From assembly GCA_029287335.1 (NCBI GenBank), contig JARFRI010000195.1:1-5463 (forward strand): a stretch of DNA of 5,463 bases, read 5' to 3'. The notes beneath the pieces are model-generated. The model searched no databases, was not told where the DNA came from, and worked only from the letters and a program-made list of their open reading frames with translations. Positions within the stretch are counted from its first letter, which is position 1, and every line of letters begins with the position of its first letter. The DNA comes from Phycisphaera sp. Its GTDB lineage: Bacteria > Planctomycetota > Phycisphaerae > Phycisphaerales > Phycisphaeraceae. Positions 1-5,463 of the stretch are shown in pieces. The position numbers were made by a program, and so were the translations under genes.

Positions 1-1314
1 CCCGCCGCTGTATTGACCCCGGCTTCGCCCATCACCGGCACTCTGCTGTTGGGGCTGGCCCTGCTGCTGGGCATCGCTTTGGTTCTGGTTCTGGCTGGCG
101 TTTTGGGTGGAGGCGGTGGTGGCTAGTGGCTGAACCGACAGCCGTTCGACGCTCATGCCTTTGCTTTCAAGTGCCGAACGGAGCTGCGCGAGTTGATTGG
201 TGAGTAGCGTCTGTGCCGAAGCAGACTCGGCATGGAAGGTCGCGCTCACACTTGTGCCAGTGATCTGCATCTGGATGCGCACCGTGCCCATCTCGGGCGG
301 CGTCAAACGCATGGTTACCGCCCCGCCACGCTGCTGAACCGCATTAGCCAGGCCGCGTGTTAAACGTGCGGTGTTGAGCGAATCGTTGTCGGCACTACTG
401 ATCGCGGGCTGGGCCTGTACTTGACCGGCGGCGGCGTCGGCTTGTGTCGTTGAAGTTGGATTGATGGGCAGCCTTGCCTCGCTGCCGGCCTGATCGGGGA
501 CCGAAAACGCATTGGCTGACGCGGCGTTGCTGTTGTTTGCAGCGGTGGTGTTCACGGTATTCGCAGTCGTTGCGGCCTTGCTGTCGCTACCGGTCTCACC
601 GCTGTTGGCCTGTCCCGTATCGCCCTGCTGCACCACTGGCAGAGCCGTCGCGGCCGCACTTACCTGCACCGCTTGGCCTGTGTTCGTTTGTGCCTGATTC
701 GGCAGCGCTGCATTCAATGACAAGTTGGAACCATTGGCCTGGTTTTGCGCAGCGGCCTTCTCGTTCGATGCCGCTTGAATCACTTGCCCAGCATCGACTT
801 GCTGATTGGTATTGGCCTGGGCCTGTGCTTTGGGCTGATCCGTTGCGACCGCATCGATCACGTTGAGCTGAGCCGCGGCAGCATTTGCAGCCGCCTGCAA
901 CTGTGCCTCATCGGTGGTTTCTTCGGCCTGACCATCGGTGTCGTTCGTCTTCGCCTGGTCCGTGCTCTGTTCCGTATTCGTGCTCTCAGACGCATCCTGA
1001 CTCGAATCTTCTTGCGATTCACTTGACTGCGTTTTTTGCTCGACTTCTTCAGCCTTGTCGGTCGTCGCCTGTTCGCCCTGTTGCGAATCGCTACGCGCCG
1101 GCTTGTCAGCGGCATTCACCGGCTCGGCACGTTCGGCGCGCTTGGCGGGCTCCTTCGTTTGAGCCGAGTCACGCAGCATATCAACGAAACCGGGCTTGGC
1201 ATCCCGACCGGCGTCAGTATTACTCGGACGATCTTTTGATTTCGCCGTAGCGGGCAGCGCAGCAAGTAAATCCTGCATGTTCTGCTTGGAACTCGTAAAA
1301 GAAATGGTGCTCAA
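1..1314 (-). CDS. fliK: FliK, flagellar hook-length control protein (C-terminus cut off by window edge)
   Basis: I translated this frame by hand: it is open for 438 codons and runs off the left edge with no stop. FliK is an exported molecular ruler; it measures the hook and switches the export gate from hook to filament substrates. The C-terminal Flg_hook domain is clear at about residues 315-398: MRLTPPEMGTVRIQM (the conserved L-x-P-x-x-LG-V-like core), a VSATFHAESASAQTLL stretch, then LRSALESKGMSVERLSV. A Gln/Asn-rich tail follows (about 399-438). Upstream, residues about 45-138 are rich in E/K/D/Q/S/T and 139-310 in A/N/Q/T, matching the poorly conserved ruler region of the family. The TTG start at 1312-1314 overlaps the upstream TGA (TTGA) and has GCGGAGG seven bases before it; an ATG twelve codons inside (1276-1278) is the alternative. 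The upstream neighbour is the MotE-like gene, as ylxF precedes fliK in Bacillus. Identity is firm; the start is likely. Confidence 0.93.
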   Translation of the reverse strand, partial: MSTISFTSSKQNMQDLLAALPATAKSKDRPSNTDAGRDAKPGFVDMLRDSAQTKEPAKRAERAEPVNAADKPARSDSQQGEQATTDKAEEVEQKTQSSESQEDSSQDASESTNTEQSTDQAKTNDTDGQAEETTDEAQLQAAANAAAAQLNVIDAVATDQPKAQAQANTNQQVDAGQVIQAASNEKAAAQNQANGSNLSLNAALPNQAQTNTGQAVQVSAAATALPVVQQGDTGQANSGETGSDSKAATTANTVNTTAANNSNAASANAFSVPDQAGSEARLPINPTSTTQADAAAGQVQAQPAISSADNDSLNTARLTRGLANAVQQRGGAVTMRLTPPEMGTVRIQMQITGTSVSATFHAESASAQTLLTNQLAQLRSALESKGMSVERLSVQPLATTASTQNASQNQNQSDAQQQGQPQQQSAGDGRSRGQYSGG

Positions 1315-2012
1315 AGATCGGCCTCCGCTTTGACTTGGTCGGTTCGTTGACGCAGCTTTTCGATCAGCGTTGCGGCCTGGGCCACCTCGTTGGGGAGCTT
1401 AAATTCCTTGAGTACCTTCGCCGCCTTGCGTTCCTCCATCGCCGAGAGGTAATCGACGACCTGTTCTTGAGCGCCGCCGGTCAGCCACTGCTGGATCACC
1501 TGCTTGGCCTGCTTGGGGGGGATACCCTCGAGCATTGCGATGGCTTCCTTGAAGTCTTGATCTTGCATCGCCTCGATCTTCGTCGCGATCGCTGTCTCGA
1601 AGGCCTGCTGCTTCGTATCAAGCTCCGCGATCTTCTGTTCGATCAAACGCTGCTGGCTATTGAGCTGACGCCGAAGGGCCTCGGCTTCAACTTTCTGCCG
1701 CTCAAGCAGTGCACGCTGCTTTTCATCCACAACCTGAATCGATTGCAGCCTCGCCTCGGGTGTCAGCGGGCCGCCGGCAACCTGCTGCATCCGCAGGTCA
1801 CGTTCGACCATTTCCTGCGCTTCGAGCTCGGCCTGCTCCGCCTCTTCGGCGAGCTTGGCTTGTTCATCGATGGTGTGATTGAAGACCGCAACCGCGTCGC
1901 GAACTCGGTCCTTATTCAGACGGCCGGTGGCACCGAGCCAACCCGCGAGCGCACCGAGCGCAAGGGTGTTGATGACAAGGACGAGGATGAACGCAGTGAA
2001 GAGGGTACGCAT
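1311..2012 (-). CDS. MotE/YlxF-like membrane-anchored coiled-coil protein
   Basis: A 233-residue protein with three visible parts. Residues about 4-29 form one hydrophobic segment (LFTAFILVLVINTLALGALA), a likely N-terminal membrane anchor with the rest outside the membrane. Residues about 45-145 are rich in E, Q, A, K and R with long helical character (coiled coil). Residues about 150-225 hold two related helical units, FKEAIAMLEGIPPKQAKQVI and VVDYLSAMEERKAAKVLKEF, resembling the MgtE N-terminal-like domain of MotE. Family knowledge: MotE of Sinorhizobium is a periplasmic chaperone of MotC, spirochaete FlbB belongs to a related group and acts at the motor collar, and Bacillus ylxF sits at this same position between fliJ and fliK. 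The inferred role is a motor- or export-associated structural protein at the inner membrane. The start is the ATG at 2010-2012, just before the anchor, with only a weak upstream GGCGGA. No gene symbol is given because homologues differ in name and role. Confidence 0.82.
   Translation of the reverse strand: MRTLFTAFILVLVINTLALGALAGWLGATGRLNKDRVRDAVAVFNHTIDEQAKLAEEAEQAELEAQEMVERDLRMQQVAGGPLTPEARLQSIQVVDEKQRALLERQKVEAEALRRQLNSQQRLIEQKIAELDTKQQAFETAIATKIEAMQDQDFKEAIAMLEGIPPKQAKQVIQQWLTGGAQEQVVDYLSAMEERKAAKVLKEFKLPNEVAQAATLIEKLRQRTDQVKAEADL
1322..1326 (-). promoter_or_regulatory. Shine-Dalgarno site of fliK
   Basis: GGAGG on the minus strand (within GCGGAGG), seven bases before the TTG at 1312-1314. 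It lies inside the last codons of the MotE-like gene. It decides the TTG start over the internal ATG at 1276-1278 and implies translational coupling through the TTGA overlap. Confidence 0.7.
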
Positions 2013-2470
2013 CGTTTGGGATCCGCCATGGCTTTGGCGGCGTAGGCCTGGGTCGTTTGCTCGTCGAGCCGCTTCGCCTCCATGCGTCGCTGCTCAAGCT
2101 CCCATGCCTGCCGCTGACGGTCTCTAAGCAATTCCAATGCCTTACGGTTTTTTGCTGCCTCAATTAGTTCGTTTCTTGCTTGTTCTACAAGGGTTTCCAG
2201 CTTTGCGAGGTCTCGAACCAGCGTATTGCCCCGCAGCGCACAGCTTGCGCTGTACCGCGCAATTCCTGCAATCGCGCCCAGGTCAACCGTGCCAACCAAC
2301 CCATCGGCCGCCTGCCGCTTACTGTCACTGATCGTCTCCTGCATGCCGCGGAGCTGGCCGATCATCGCGTTACGCTGGTGCATCAGCTTGGCCAAGGCCC
2401 GCTGCTTCTGCTGCTCAATCACTTCCCGCTGACGCAGTACGGTCTTATATTTGAATCGAAATGCCTGCAT
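1916..2470 (-). CDS. fliJ: FliJ, flagellar export ATPase stalk/chaperone-escort protein
   Basis: FliJ is the coiled-coil stalk of the FliH-FliI-FliJ complex; it sits in the centre of the FliI hexamer and contacts the export gate FlhA. The N-terminus MQAFRFKYKTVLRQRE is typical of FliJ (F-R-F-x-x-x-T-V-L). The body is almost all charged/Gln helix (for example LAKLETLVEQARNELIEAA and RQRQAWELEQRRMEAKRLDE), as expected of an antiparallel coiled coil. I chose the ATG at 2468-2470 because GAGG lies six bases upstream and it begins the conserved motif; an in-frame TTG five codons earlier (2483-2485) is possible. The product is 184 residues against about 147 in enterics. The last ~31 residues (Ser/Arg/Pro/Val-rich) are read from DNA that also encodes the membrane anchor of the next gene, a 97-base overlap. 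They do not look like FliJ, so the true end could be earlier if there is an indel. It lies 52 bases after fliI. Confidence 0.85.
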   Translation of the reverse strand: MQAFRFKYKTVLRQREVIEQQKQRALAKLMHQRNAMIGQLRGMQETISDSKRQAADGLVGTVDLGAIAGIARYSASCALRGNTLVRDLAKLETLVEQARNELIEAAKNRKALELLRDRQRQAWELEQRRMEAKRLDEQTTQAYAAKAMADPKRCVPSSLRSSSSLSSTPLRSVRSRVGSVPPAV

Positions 2471-2476
2471 GACAAG

Positions 2477-2482
2477 CCTCAC
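2477..2482 (-). promoter_or_regulatory. Shine-Dalgarno site of fliJ
   Basis: GTGAGG on the minus strand; its GAGG ends six bases before the ATG at 2468-2470. It supports that ATG rather than the in-frame TTG at 2483-2485, which would place the site inside the coding region. Confidence 0.55.
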
Positions 2483-2522
2483 CAAAAAGAGTCAAGTAAA
2501 TCTATGAAAACTGATTCGGCTA

Positions 2523-3863
2523 TTACGACTTAACCTGTTGAATAGATAGGACAATCGCGTTGAGCTGCTGCTGGATGGTCTTGATCTGCGCCTGGTCGGA
2601 GCCCTCGTTTCGGCCCTGACGCAAGAGCTGTTCGATCATTGGCCGAGCCGCGATCGCCAGGTCATAATCCGGGTTCGACCCCGCAGCGTAAGCGCCGATA
2701 TTCAAAAGATCTTCGACCTCGTTGTAGGACGCGATCAAGCGGTTGATCAGTTGCGCACCCTGCTGGTGTTCTTGGGTCGTCACGTCGGGCATCACCCGGC
2801 TGATCGAGCCGAGCACATCCACTGCGGGGAAGTGCCCCTTCTCCGCGAGCTTGCGCGACAAGAGAACGTGACCATCAAGCACGCCTCGGCAAGCGTCGGC
2901 GATCGGCTCGGTCATGTCGTCGCCCTCAACGAGCACCGCATACAACCCCGTAATCGATCCGCGGCTAGTCCGCCCCGCTCGCTCAAGGATACGCGGGAGC
3001 ATCGCAAACACGCTCGGCGGGTACCCGCGCGTCGCAGGTGGCTCACCCGCGGCTAAGCCGATCTGTCGCTGGGCCTGACAAAAACGCGTCACCGAATCCA
3101 TCAGCAGCAGCACATCAAGCCCGTCATCGCGGAAGTGCTCCGCGATGGATGACGCGACCGCTGCCGCACGCACACGCATCAGCGCCGACTCGTCACCCGT
3201 CGCGCAGATCACGACCGAGCGAGCCAAGCCCGCCGGCCCAAGCACATTATCGATGAACTCGCGCACCTCTCGGCCGCGTTCACCGATGAGCGCGATGACA
3301 CTCACATCCGCCTCCGTCCGCCGGGCCATCATGCCGAGCAGCGTCGACTTACCGCAGCCCGGCCCCGCAAACACGCCCATGCGTTGCCCGCGACCCAGCG
3401 TCGCCATCGCATCGACCGAGCGGACGCCCGTCGCCAATGCGGTATCAATCAATGGCCGGTCAAGCGGGTCCACCGGGCGCGGAACCAAAGGGCGCGGCAC
3501 GGTATCGCGCAGCGGCCCAAGCCCATCGATCGGCTCGCCCATCCCATTCAACACTCGTCCAAGCAACGCATTACCCACGCGCGCGCTGCGCTGATGCTGC
3601 CCCGCTGTCACGCGATCACCCGGGCCAACACCCGCCAAAGAGTGCAAGGGCATCACGACCGCCTCGTCACCATCAAAGCCGATCACTTCCGCTTCAACCG
3701 GATGAGCCCGTCCCCGCCCCGCTGCGATCGTGAGTTGCGTCCCTACCGGCGCGGGCATCGCGCTAACCTTGGCCGCCATGCCGCGCACCTCGCGGACAGA
3801 CCCGCTCAGCTCGACGGTCACCGCCTGGTCGATCATTTGTAACTGGTCGCTAAGCAGGCCCAA
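2523..3863 (-). CDS. fliI: FliI, flagellum-specific ATPase of the type III export apparatus
   Basis: A complete 446-residue protein, the usual length for FliI (about 440-460). FliI is a cytoplasmic hexameric F1-like ATPase that energises loading and unfolding of flagellar export substrates. Motifs in order: N-terminal beta-barrel region (about 1-90); Walker A GPGCGKST (167-174, Lys172); GERGREV (194-200) with the presumed catalytic Glu195; Walker B VLLLMDS (251-257, Asp256); GEPPATRGYPPSVFAMLP (273-290); DGHVLLSR (330-337); GHFPAVDVLGSISRVM (343-358). All key residues are present, so it should be active. The start is TTG at 3861-3863: GAGGT lies six bases upstream and the frame begins two bases after the fliH stop. 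An ATG nine codons inside is the alternative. FliI is distinguished from virulence-type SctN paralogues mainly by its place between fliH and fliJ. Confidence 0.97.
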   Translation of the reverse strand: MGLLSDQLQMIDQAVTVELSGSVREVRGMAAKVSAMPAPVGTQLTIAAGRGRAHPVEAEVIGFDGDEAVVMPLHSLAGVGPGDRVTAGQHQRSARVGNALLGRVLNGMGEPIDGLGPLRDTVPRPLVPRPVDPLDRPLIDTALATGVRSVDAMATLGRGQRMGVFAGPGCGKSTLLGMMARRTEADVSVIALIGERGREVREFIDNVLGPAGLARSVVICATGDESALMRVRAAAVASSIAEHFRDDGLDVLLLMDSVTRFCQAQRQIGLAAGEPPATRGYPPSVFAMLPRILERAGRTSRGSITGLYAVLVEGDDMTEPIADACRGVLDGHVLLSRKLAEKGHFPAVDVLGSISRVMPDVTTQEHQQGAQLINRLIASYNEVEDLLNIGAYAAGSNPDYDLAIAARPMIEQLLRQGRNEGSDQAQIKTIQQQLNAIVLSIQQVKS

Positions 3864-3865
3864 AC

Positions 3866-4843
3866 CTATACCTCGGCTTCCGGTTCGTCGGTCGGCTCAT
3901 CGTCGCCTGCGTCTTGCGTTTGCATGTCGTCGTACGCTACCCTGTCATCCGTCTCATTGCCTTGCGTCTGCACCAATCCCTGATCGGTAATCTCATAAAC
4001 AGGCGGCTTCGTAACGGGCTCGACGACAGGCTGCTTGACTTGATGCGCCGCGTCATCCGCCAAACGCTCCAGGTCGACGTTTGGCAACATGGCTTGCTTG
4101 ACTGCCACCGGCGCAGCGTCGGCGGGCTCTTCAAAATCAACCTGCGGCGGCTCAGGCAAGATCAGATCGATCAGACGCTGGAGCTGACGCTCGATGGTTG
4201 CATCGACACGCCCTTGGCCAAAGACCACCACGCAGCCACCGGGCGTAATCGACTCGTCATCGACCAGTTGGATGTGATCAAGGCTGGCCAATTCTCTGAT
4301 GAGCTCGGGCATGGCATCTTCGAGCATCGGCCGATCAACTGGGTGGATACACACGCTGGCATCGTGCGCCGAGAGCACGAGCGATAAGGCCTGAGCCGCC
4401 TGATCCACGACGACGGACTCATCGACTTCAATCACGCGATGTACGATTTTTTCCGCTGCAGACAACGCGAATGACAGCACCGCCTGTCGTGCCTCGCGCT
4501 CCATATCGACACGCTGCTGCTCCCAGTCGGTGGCGACTTGCGACCACGCGGCCGTGAGCTGTTGCAACTGCTCGGCAGACGCCGCAAGCGCCTCGGCTCG
4601 GCCCTGCTCGCGGCCCTCGGCGACGCCCTTTTCCAAGCCAGCGGCATAGCCCTGCTTCTCCGCCTCATCGTGTAATTGTTCGGCGAGCGATTCGGACTTG
4701 GCACGAGCATCGGAAATGATCTTGGAAGCCTGCGTTTCGGCCGCCGCGCGGATACGGGCGGCTTGTGCGCCGATATCACCGAGGTCCAGCACGATTGCTT
4801 CGCGCATCGCCGGCGTGTTGTTGTGCTGCTTGAGGACGGGCAT
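3866..4843 (-). CDS. fliH: FliH, flagellar export ATPase regulator/stator-like subunit
   Basis: FliH binds FliI, restrains its ATPase activity and tethers it to the C-ring and export gate; it resembles fused b and delta subunits of F-ATPase. The 325-residue product is longer than the usual ~220-260. Residues 15-60 form an Ala-rich helix (LGDIGAQAARIRAAAETQ). Gly65, 69, 73, 77 and 81 form an unbroken GxxxG series (GYAAGLEKGVAEGREQG), a FliH hallmark. Residues about 115-225 form the C-terminal domain, ending in TPGGCVVVFGQGRVDATIER, which matches the conserved GG...(G)xxDAxIE core. Residues about 231-325 are an extra Pro/Glu/Asp/Gln-rich acidic tail. No Trp occurs before residue 100, although enteric FliH uses N-terminal Trp residues to dock on FliN and FlhA. 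The ATG at 4841-4843 has no clear Shine-Dalgarno; the in-frame ATG at codon 13 also lacks one. It lies 57 bases after fliG and two bases before fliI. Confidence 0.9.
   Translation of the reverse strand: MPVLKQHNNTPAMREAIVLDLGDIGAQAARIRAAAETQASKIISDARAKSESLAEQLHDEAEKQGYAAGLEKGVAEGREQGRAEALAASAEQLQQLTAAWSQVATDWEQQRVDMEREARQAVLSFALSAAEKIVHRVIEVDESVVVDQAAQALSLVLSAHDASVCIHPVDRPMLEDAMPELIRELASLDHIQLVDDESITPGGCVVVFGQGRVDATIERQLQRLIDLILPEPPQVDFEEPADAAPVAVKQAMLPNVDLERLADDAAHQVKQPVVEPVTKPPVYEITDQGLVQTQGNETDDRVAYDDMQTQDAGDDEPTDEPEAEV
3870..3874 (-). promoter_or_regulatory. Shine-Dalgarno site of fliI
   Basis: GAGGT on the minus strand, six bases before the TTG at 3861-3863. It is formed by the last codons of fliH, so fliI translation is probably coupled to fliH. 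It decides the TTG start over the internal ATG. Confidence 0.6.
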
Positions 4844-4854
4844 AGATCGTGTCT

Positions 4855-4903
4855 GGGGTTTTGGGTTTGGCTAAAAGCTAACGGCTGATTGCGAACGGCT
4901 CTA
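4855..4903. repeat. Heptad-periodic tract in the fliG-fliH gap
   Basis: Read on the plus strand in seven-base steps from 4855, the sequence gives GGGGTTT, TGGGTTT, GGCTAAA, AGCTAAC, GGCTGAT, TGCGAAC, GGCTCTA. G is at position 2 of every unit, and the last five share a GC at positions 2-3 with mostly A/T after. The last unit runs into the fliG stop codon. It resembles degenerate heptanucleotide tandem repeats known between genes in some bacteria. It is short and imperfect, so chance cannot be excluded. Confidence 0.5.
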
Positions 4904-5416
4904 AACAATGAGGTCCTTGTCGCCGCCTCGACCGGCGATGATGATCTCTCCAGCGTCTTCCAAACGCCGAACGATATCGACGATGCGCTGCTGCCCAGCC
5001 TCGACATCCGCGACGCGGACCGGCCCCATGAATTCCATATCTTCCTGGATAAGCGTCGCGGCACGCTCGGACATGTTCTTGAATATTTTGTCGCGGAGTT
5101 CTTCGCTGGCGGTCTTGAGCGACAGCGCCAGTTCGTCGTTGTCGATCTCTTTGAGTACCCCCTGGATGCCCTTGTCGTCCACCAGCAAGATATCCTCGAA
5201 AACAAACATCAGACGGCGGATCTCTTCGACCAGGTCCGGGTCCTCGGACTCCAAACCTTCCATGATGCCCTTCTCCGTCGTGCGGTCCACGAGGTTGAGC
5301 ATCTCGGCCACGGTCTCGACGCCGCCGATCTTTTCGAAGGACTGGTTGAGCATGTTGGCCAGGCGGGCTTCCAAGCCCTTCTCGACTTCGCCGATGACTT
5401 CGGGGTTGGTCTGCTC
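4901..5416 (-). CDS. fliG: FliG, flagellar rotor switch protein (C-terminal half; 5' end missing)
   Basis: 171 residues up to the TAG at 4901-4903; the N-terminal half (roughly 165 residues, judged from the usual ~335) lies beyond the insert end. FliG forms the top of the C-ring, binds FliF and FliM and carries the torque-generating contact with the MotA stator. Seen here: the Gly-Gly linker in EKIGGVET (31-32 of the fragment), the hinge MFVF (70-73), and the C-terminal torque helix region. Aligned by eye with E. coli FliG, the charged residues are kept: Lys101 (K264), Arg118 (R281), Glu125-Asp126 (D288-D289), Arg134 (R297 in GPVR). The acidic pair has Glu in place of the first Asp, so charge is retained. 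The reading frame continues through the adapter to a false ATG giving MYKRQ; those five residues are not part of FliG, and no real start is in the window. fliH follows after 57 bases. Confidence 0.95.
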   Translation of the reverse strand, partial: EQTNPEVIGEVEKGLEARLANMLNQSFEKIGGVETVAEMLNLVDRTTEKGIMEGLESEDPDLVEEIRRLMFVFEDILLVDDKGIQGVLKEIDNDELALSLKTASEELRDKIFKNMSERAATLIQEDMEFMGPVRVADVEAGQQRIVDIVRRLEDAGEIIIAGRGGDKDLIV

Positions 5417-5463
5417 CTGTCTCTTATACACATCTGACGCTGCCGACGATCCAACTCTAGTGT
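5417..5463. other. Illumina Nextera adapter read-through (artefact)
   Basis: 5417-5435 is CTGTCTCTTATACACATCT, the reverse complement of the Nextera transposase mosaic end. 5436-5449 (GACGCTGCCGACGA) continues exactly into the Read 1-side Nextera adapter. 5450-5459 (TCCAACTCTA) fits a ten-base i5 index, and 5460-5463 (GTGT) matches the start of the P5-side sequence that follows the index. This is library sequence left on the end of the contig, not genomic DNA. Confidence 0.98.

Noticed and set aside
858..1115. Minus-strand 85-codon frame, very Arg/Lys-rich, that might look like a basic DNA-binding protein
   Set aside because: It is an out-of-frame reading of the fliK ruler region; the FliK frame is continuous through here and ends in a clear Flg_hook domain.
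1315..1345. GCCGAT near CAAAG upstream of fliK, faintly like a sigma-28 promoter
   Set aside because: The spacing between the two elements is far shorter than sigma-28 sites need, and the bases are explained by the end of the MotE-like gene and the fliK ribosome site.
1335..2045. Long open frame (236 codons) on the plus strand, antisense to the MotE-like gene
   Set aside because: It lies opposite a well-supported coding frame in high-GC DNA. Its product is a Leu/Arg/Asp/Gly mix with no recognisable domain, as expected from the complement of a Gln/Glu/Lys-rich coiled coil. No ribosome site or context supports it.
2471..2522. Possible promoter in the AT-rich fliI-fliJ gap (TTGACT on the minus strand)
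   Set aside because: The hexamer 17 bases downstream (TCATGC) is a poor -10 and overlaps the fliJ start. No sigma-54 or sigma-28 flagellar promoter motif is present. An internal operon gap is more likely.
2523..3863. ATPase as a virulence-type III secretion SctN instead of FliI
   Set aside because: Neighbours fliG, fliH, fliJ and fliK are flagellar, and no secretion-specific gene is present.
3914..4387. Plus-strand open frame opposite fliH (157 codons)
   Set aside because: Antisense shadow of the FliH C-terminal region, with composition explained by the reverse complement and no motif seen.
4889..5437. Plus-strand 182-codon frame opposite fliG
   Set aside because: Antisense to the conserved FliG domain, and its C-terminal SLIHI comes from the adapter.

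Overview
The window is one stretch of a flagellar operon. All genes lie on the minus strand, so transcription runs right to left: fliG (C-terminal half) - fliH - fliI - fliJ - a MotE/YlxF-like membrane coiled-coil gene - fliK (3' end missing). This is the classic core flagellar gene order, comparable to fliG-fliH-fliI-fliJ-ylxF-fliK of Bacillus subtilis. No RNA gene, CRISPR array, insertion sequence or convincing promoter or terminator was seen, and no stretch over 300 bases lacks a gene.

The organism is a flagellated bacterium with a moderately high-GC genome. It uses TTG starts (fliI, fliK) and mixes genes with and without Shine-Dalgarno sites. The style of the FliG, FliH and MotE-like proteins suggests Planctomycetota, possibly Phycisphaerae. 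That placement is an impression from family resemblance only and was not tested.

Layout, right to left. 5417-5463 is not biological: it is Illumina Nextera adapter read-through followed by index-like bases, so the true insert ends at 5416. 4901-5416 is the FliG C-terminal half, the rotor domain that meets the stator. 4844-4900 is the largest gap; it falls within a heptad-periodic tract (4855-4903). 3866-4843 is FliH, with a five-glycine GxxxG repeat and a long acidic tail. 2523-3863 is the complete export ATPase FliI. 1916-2470 is the coiled-coil FliJ, whose last ~31 codons overlap the next gene. 1311-2012 is a one-TM coiled-coil protein with a MotE/MgtE-N-like C-terminus. 1-1314 is FliK, the hook-length ruler, starting at a TTG that overlaps the previous stop.

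The genes form one functional set. FliG is the switch/torque ring. FliH, FliI and FliJ form the cytoplasmic ATPase complex of the flagellar type III exporter. FliK measures the hook and switches export specificity. The MotE-like protein probably works in the inner membrane next to the motor or exporter. The content is conventional; I see no unknown system. The points worth a second look are the adapter end, the fliJ overlap, the heptad tract, the unusual FliH termini and the poorly characterised MotE-like gene.
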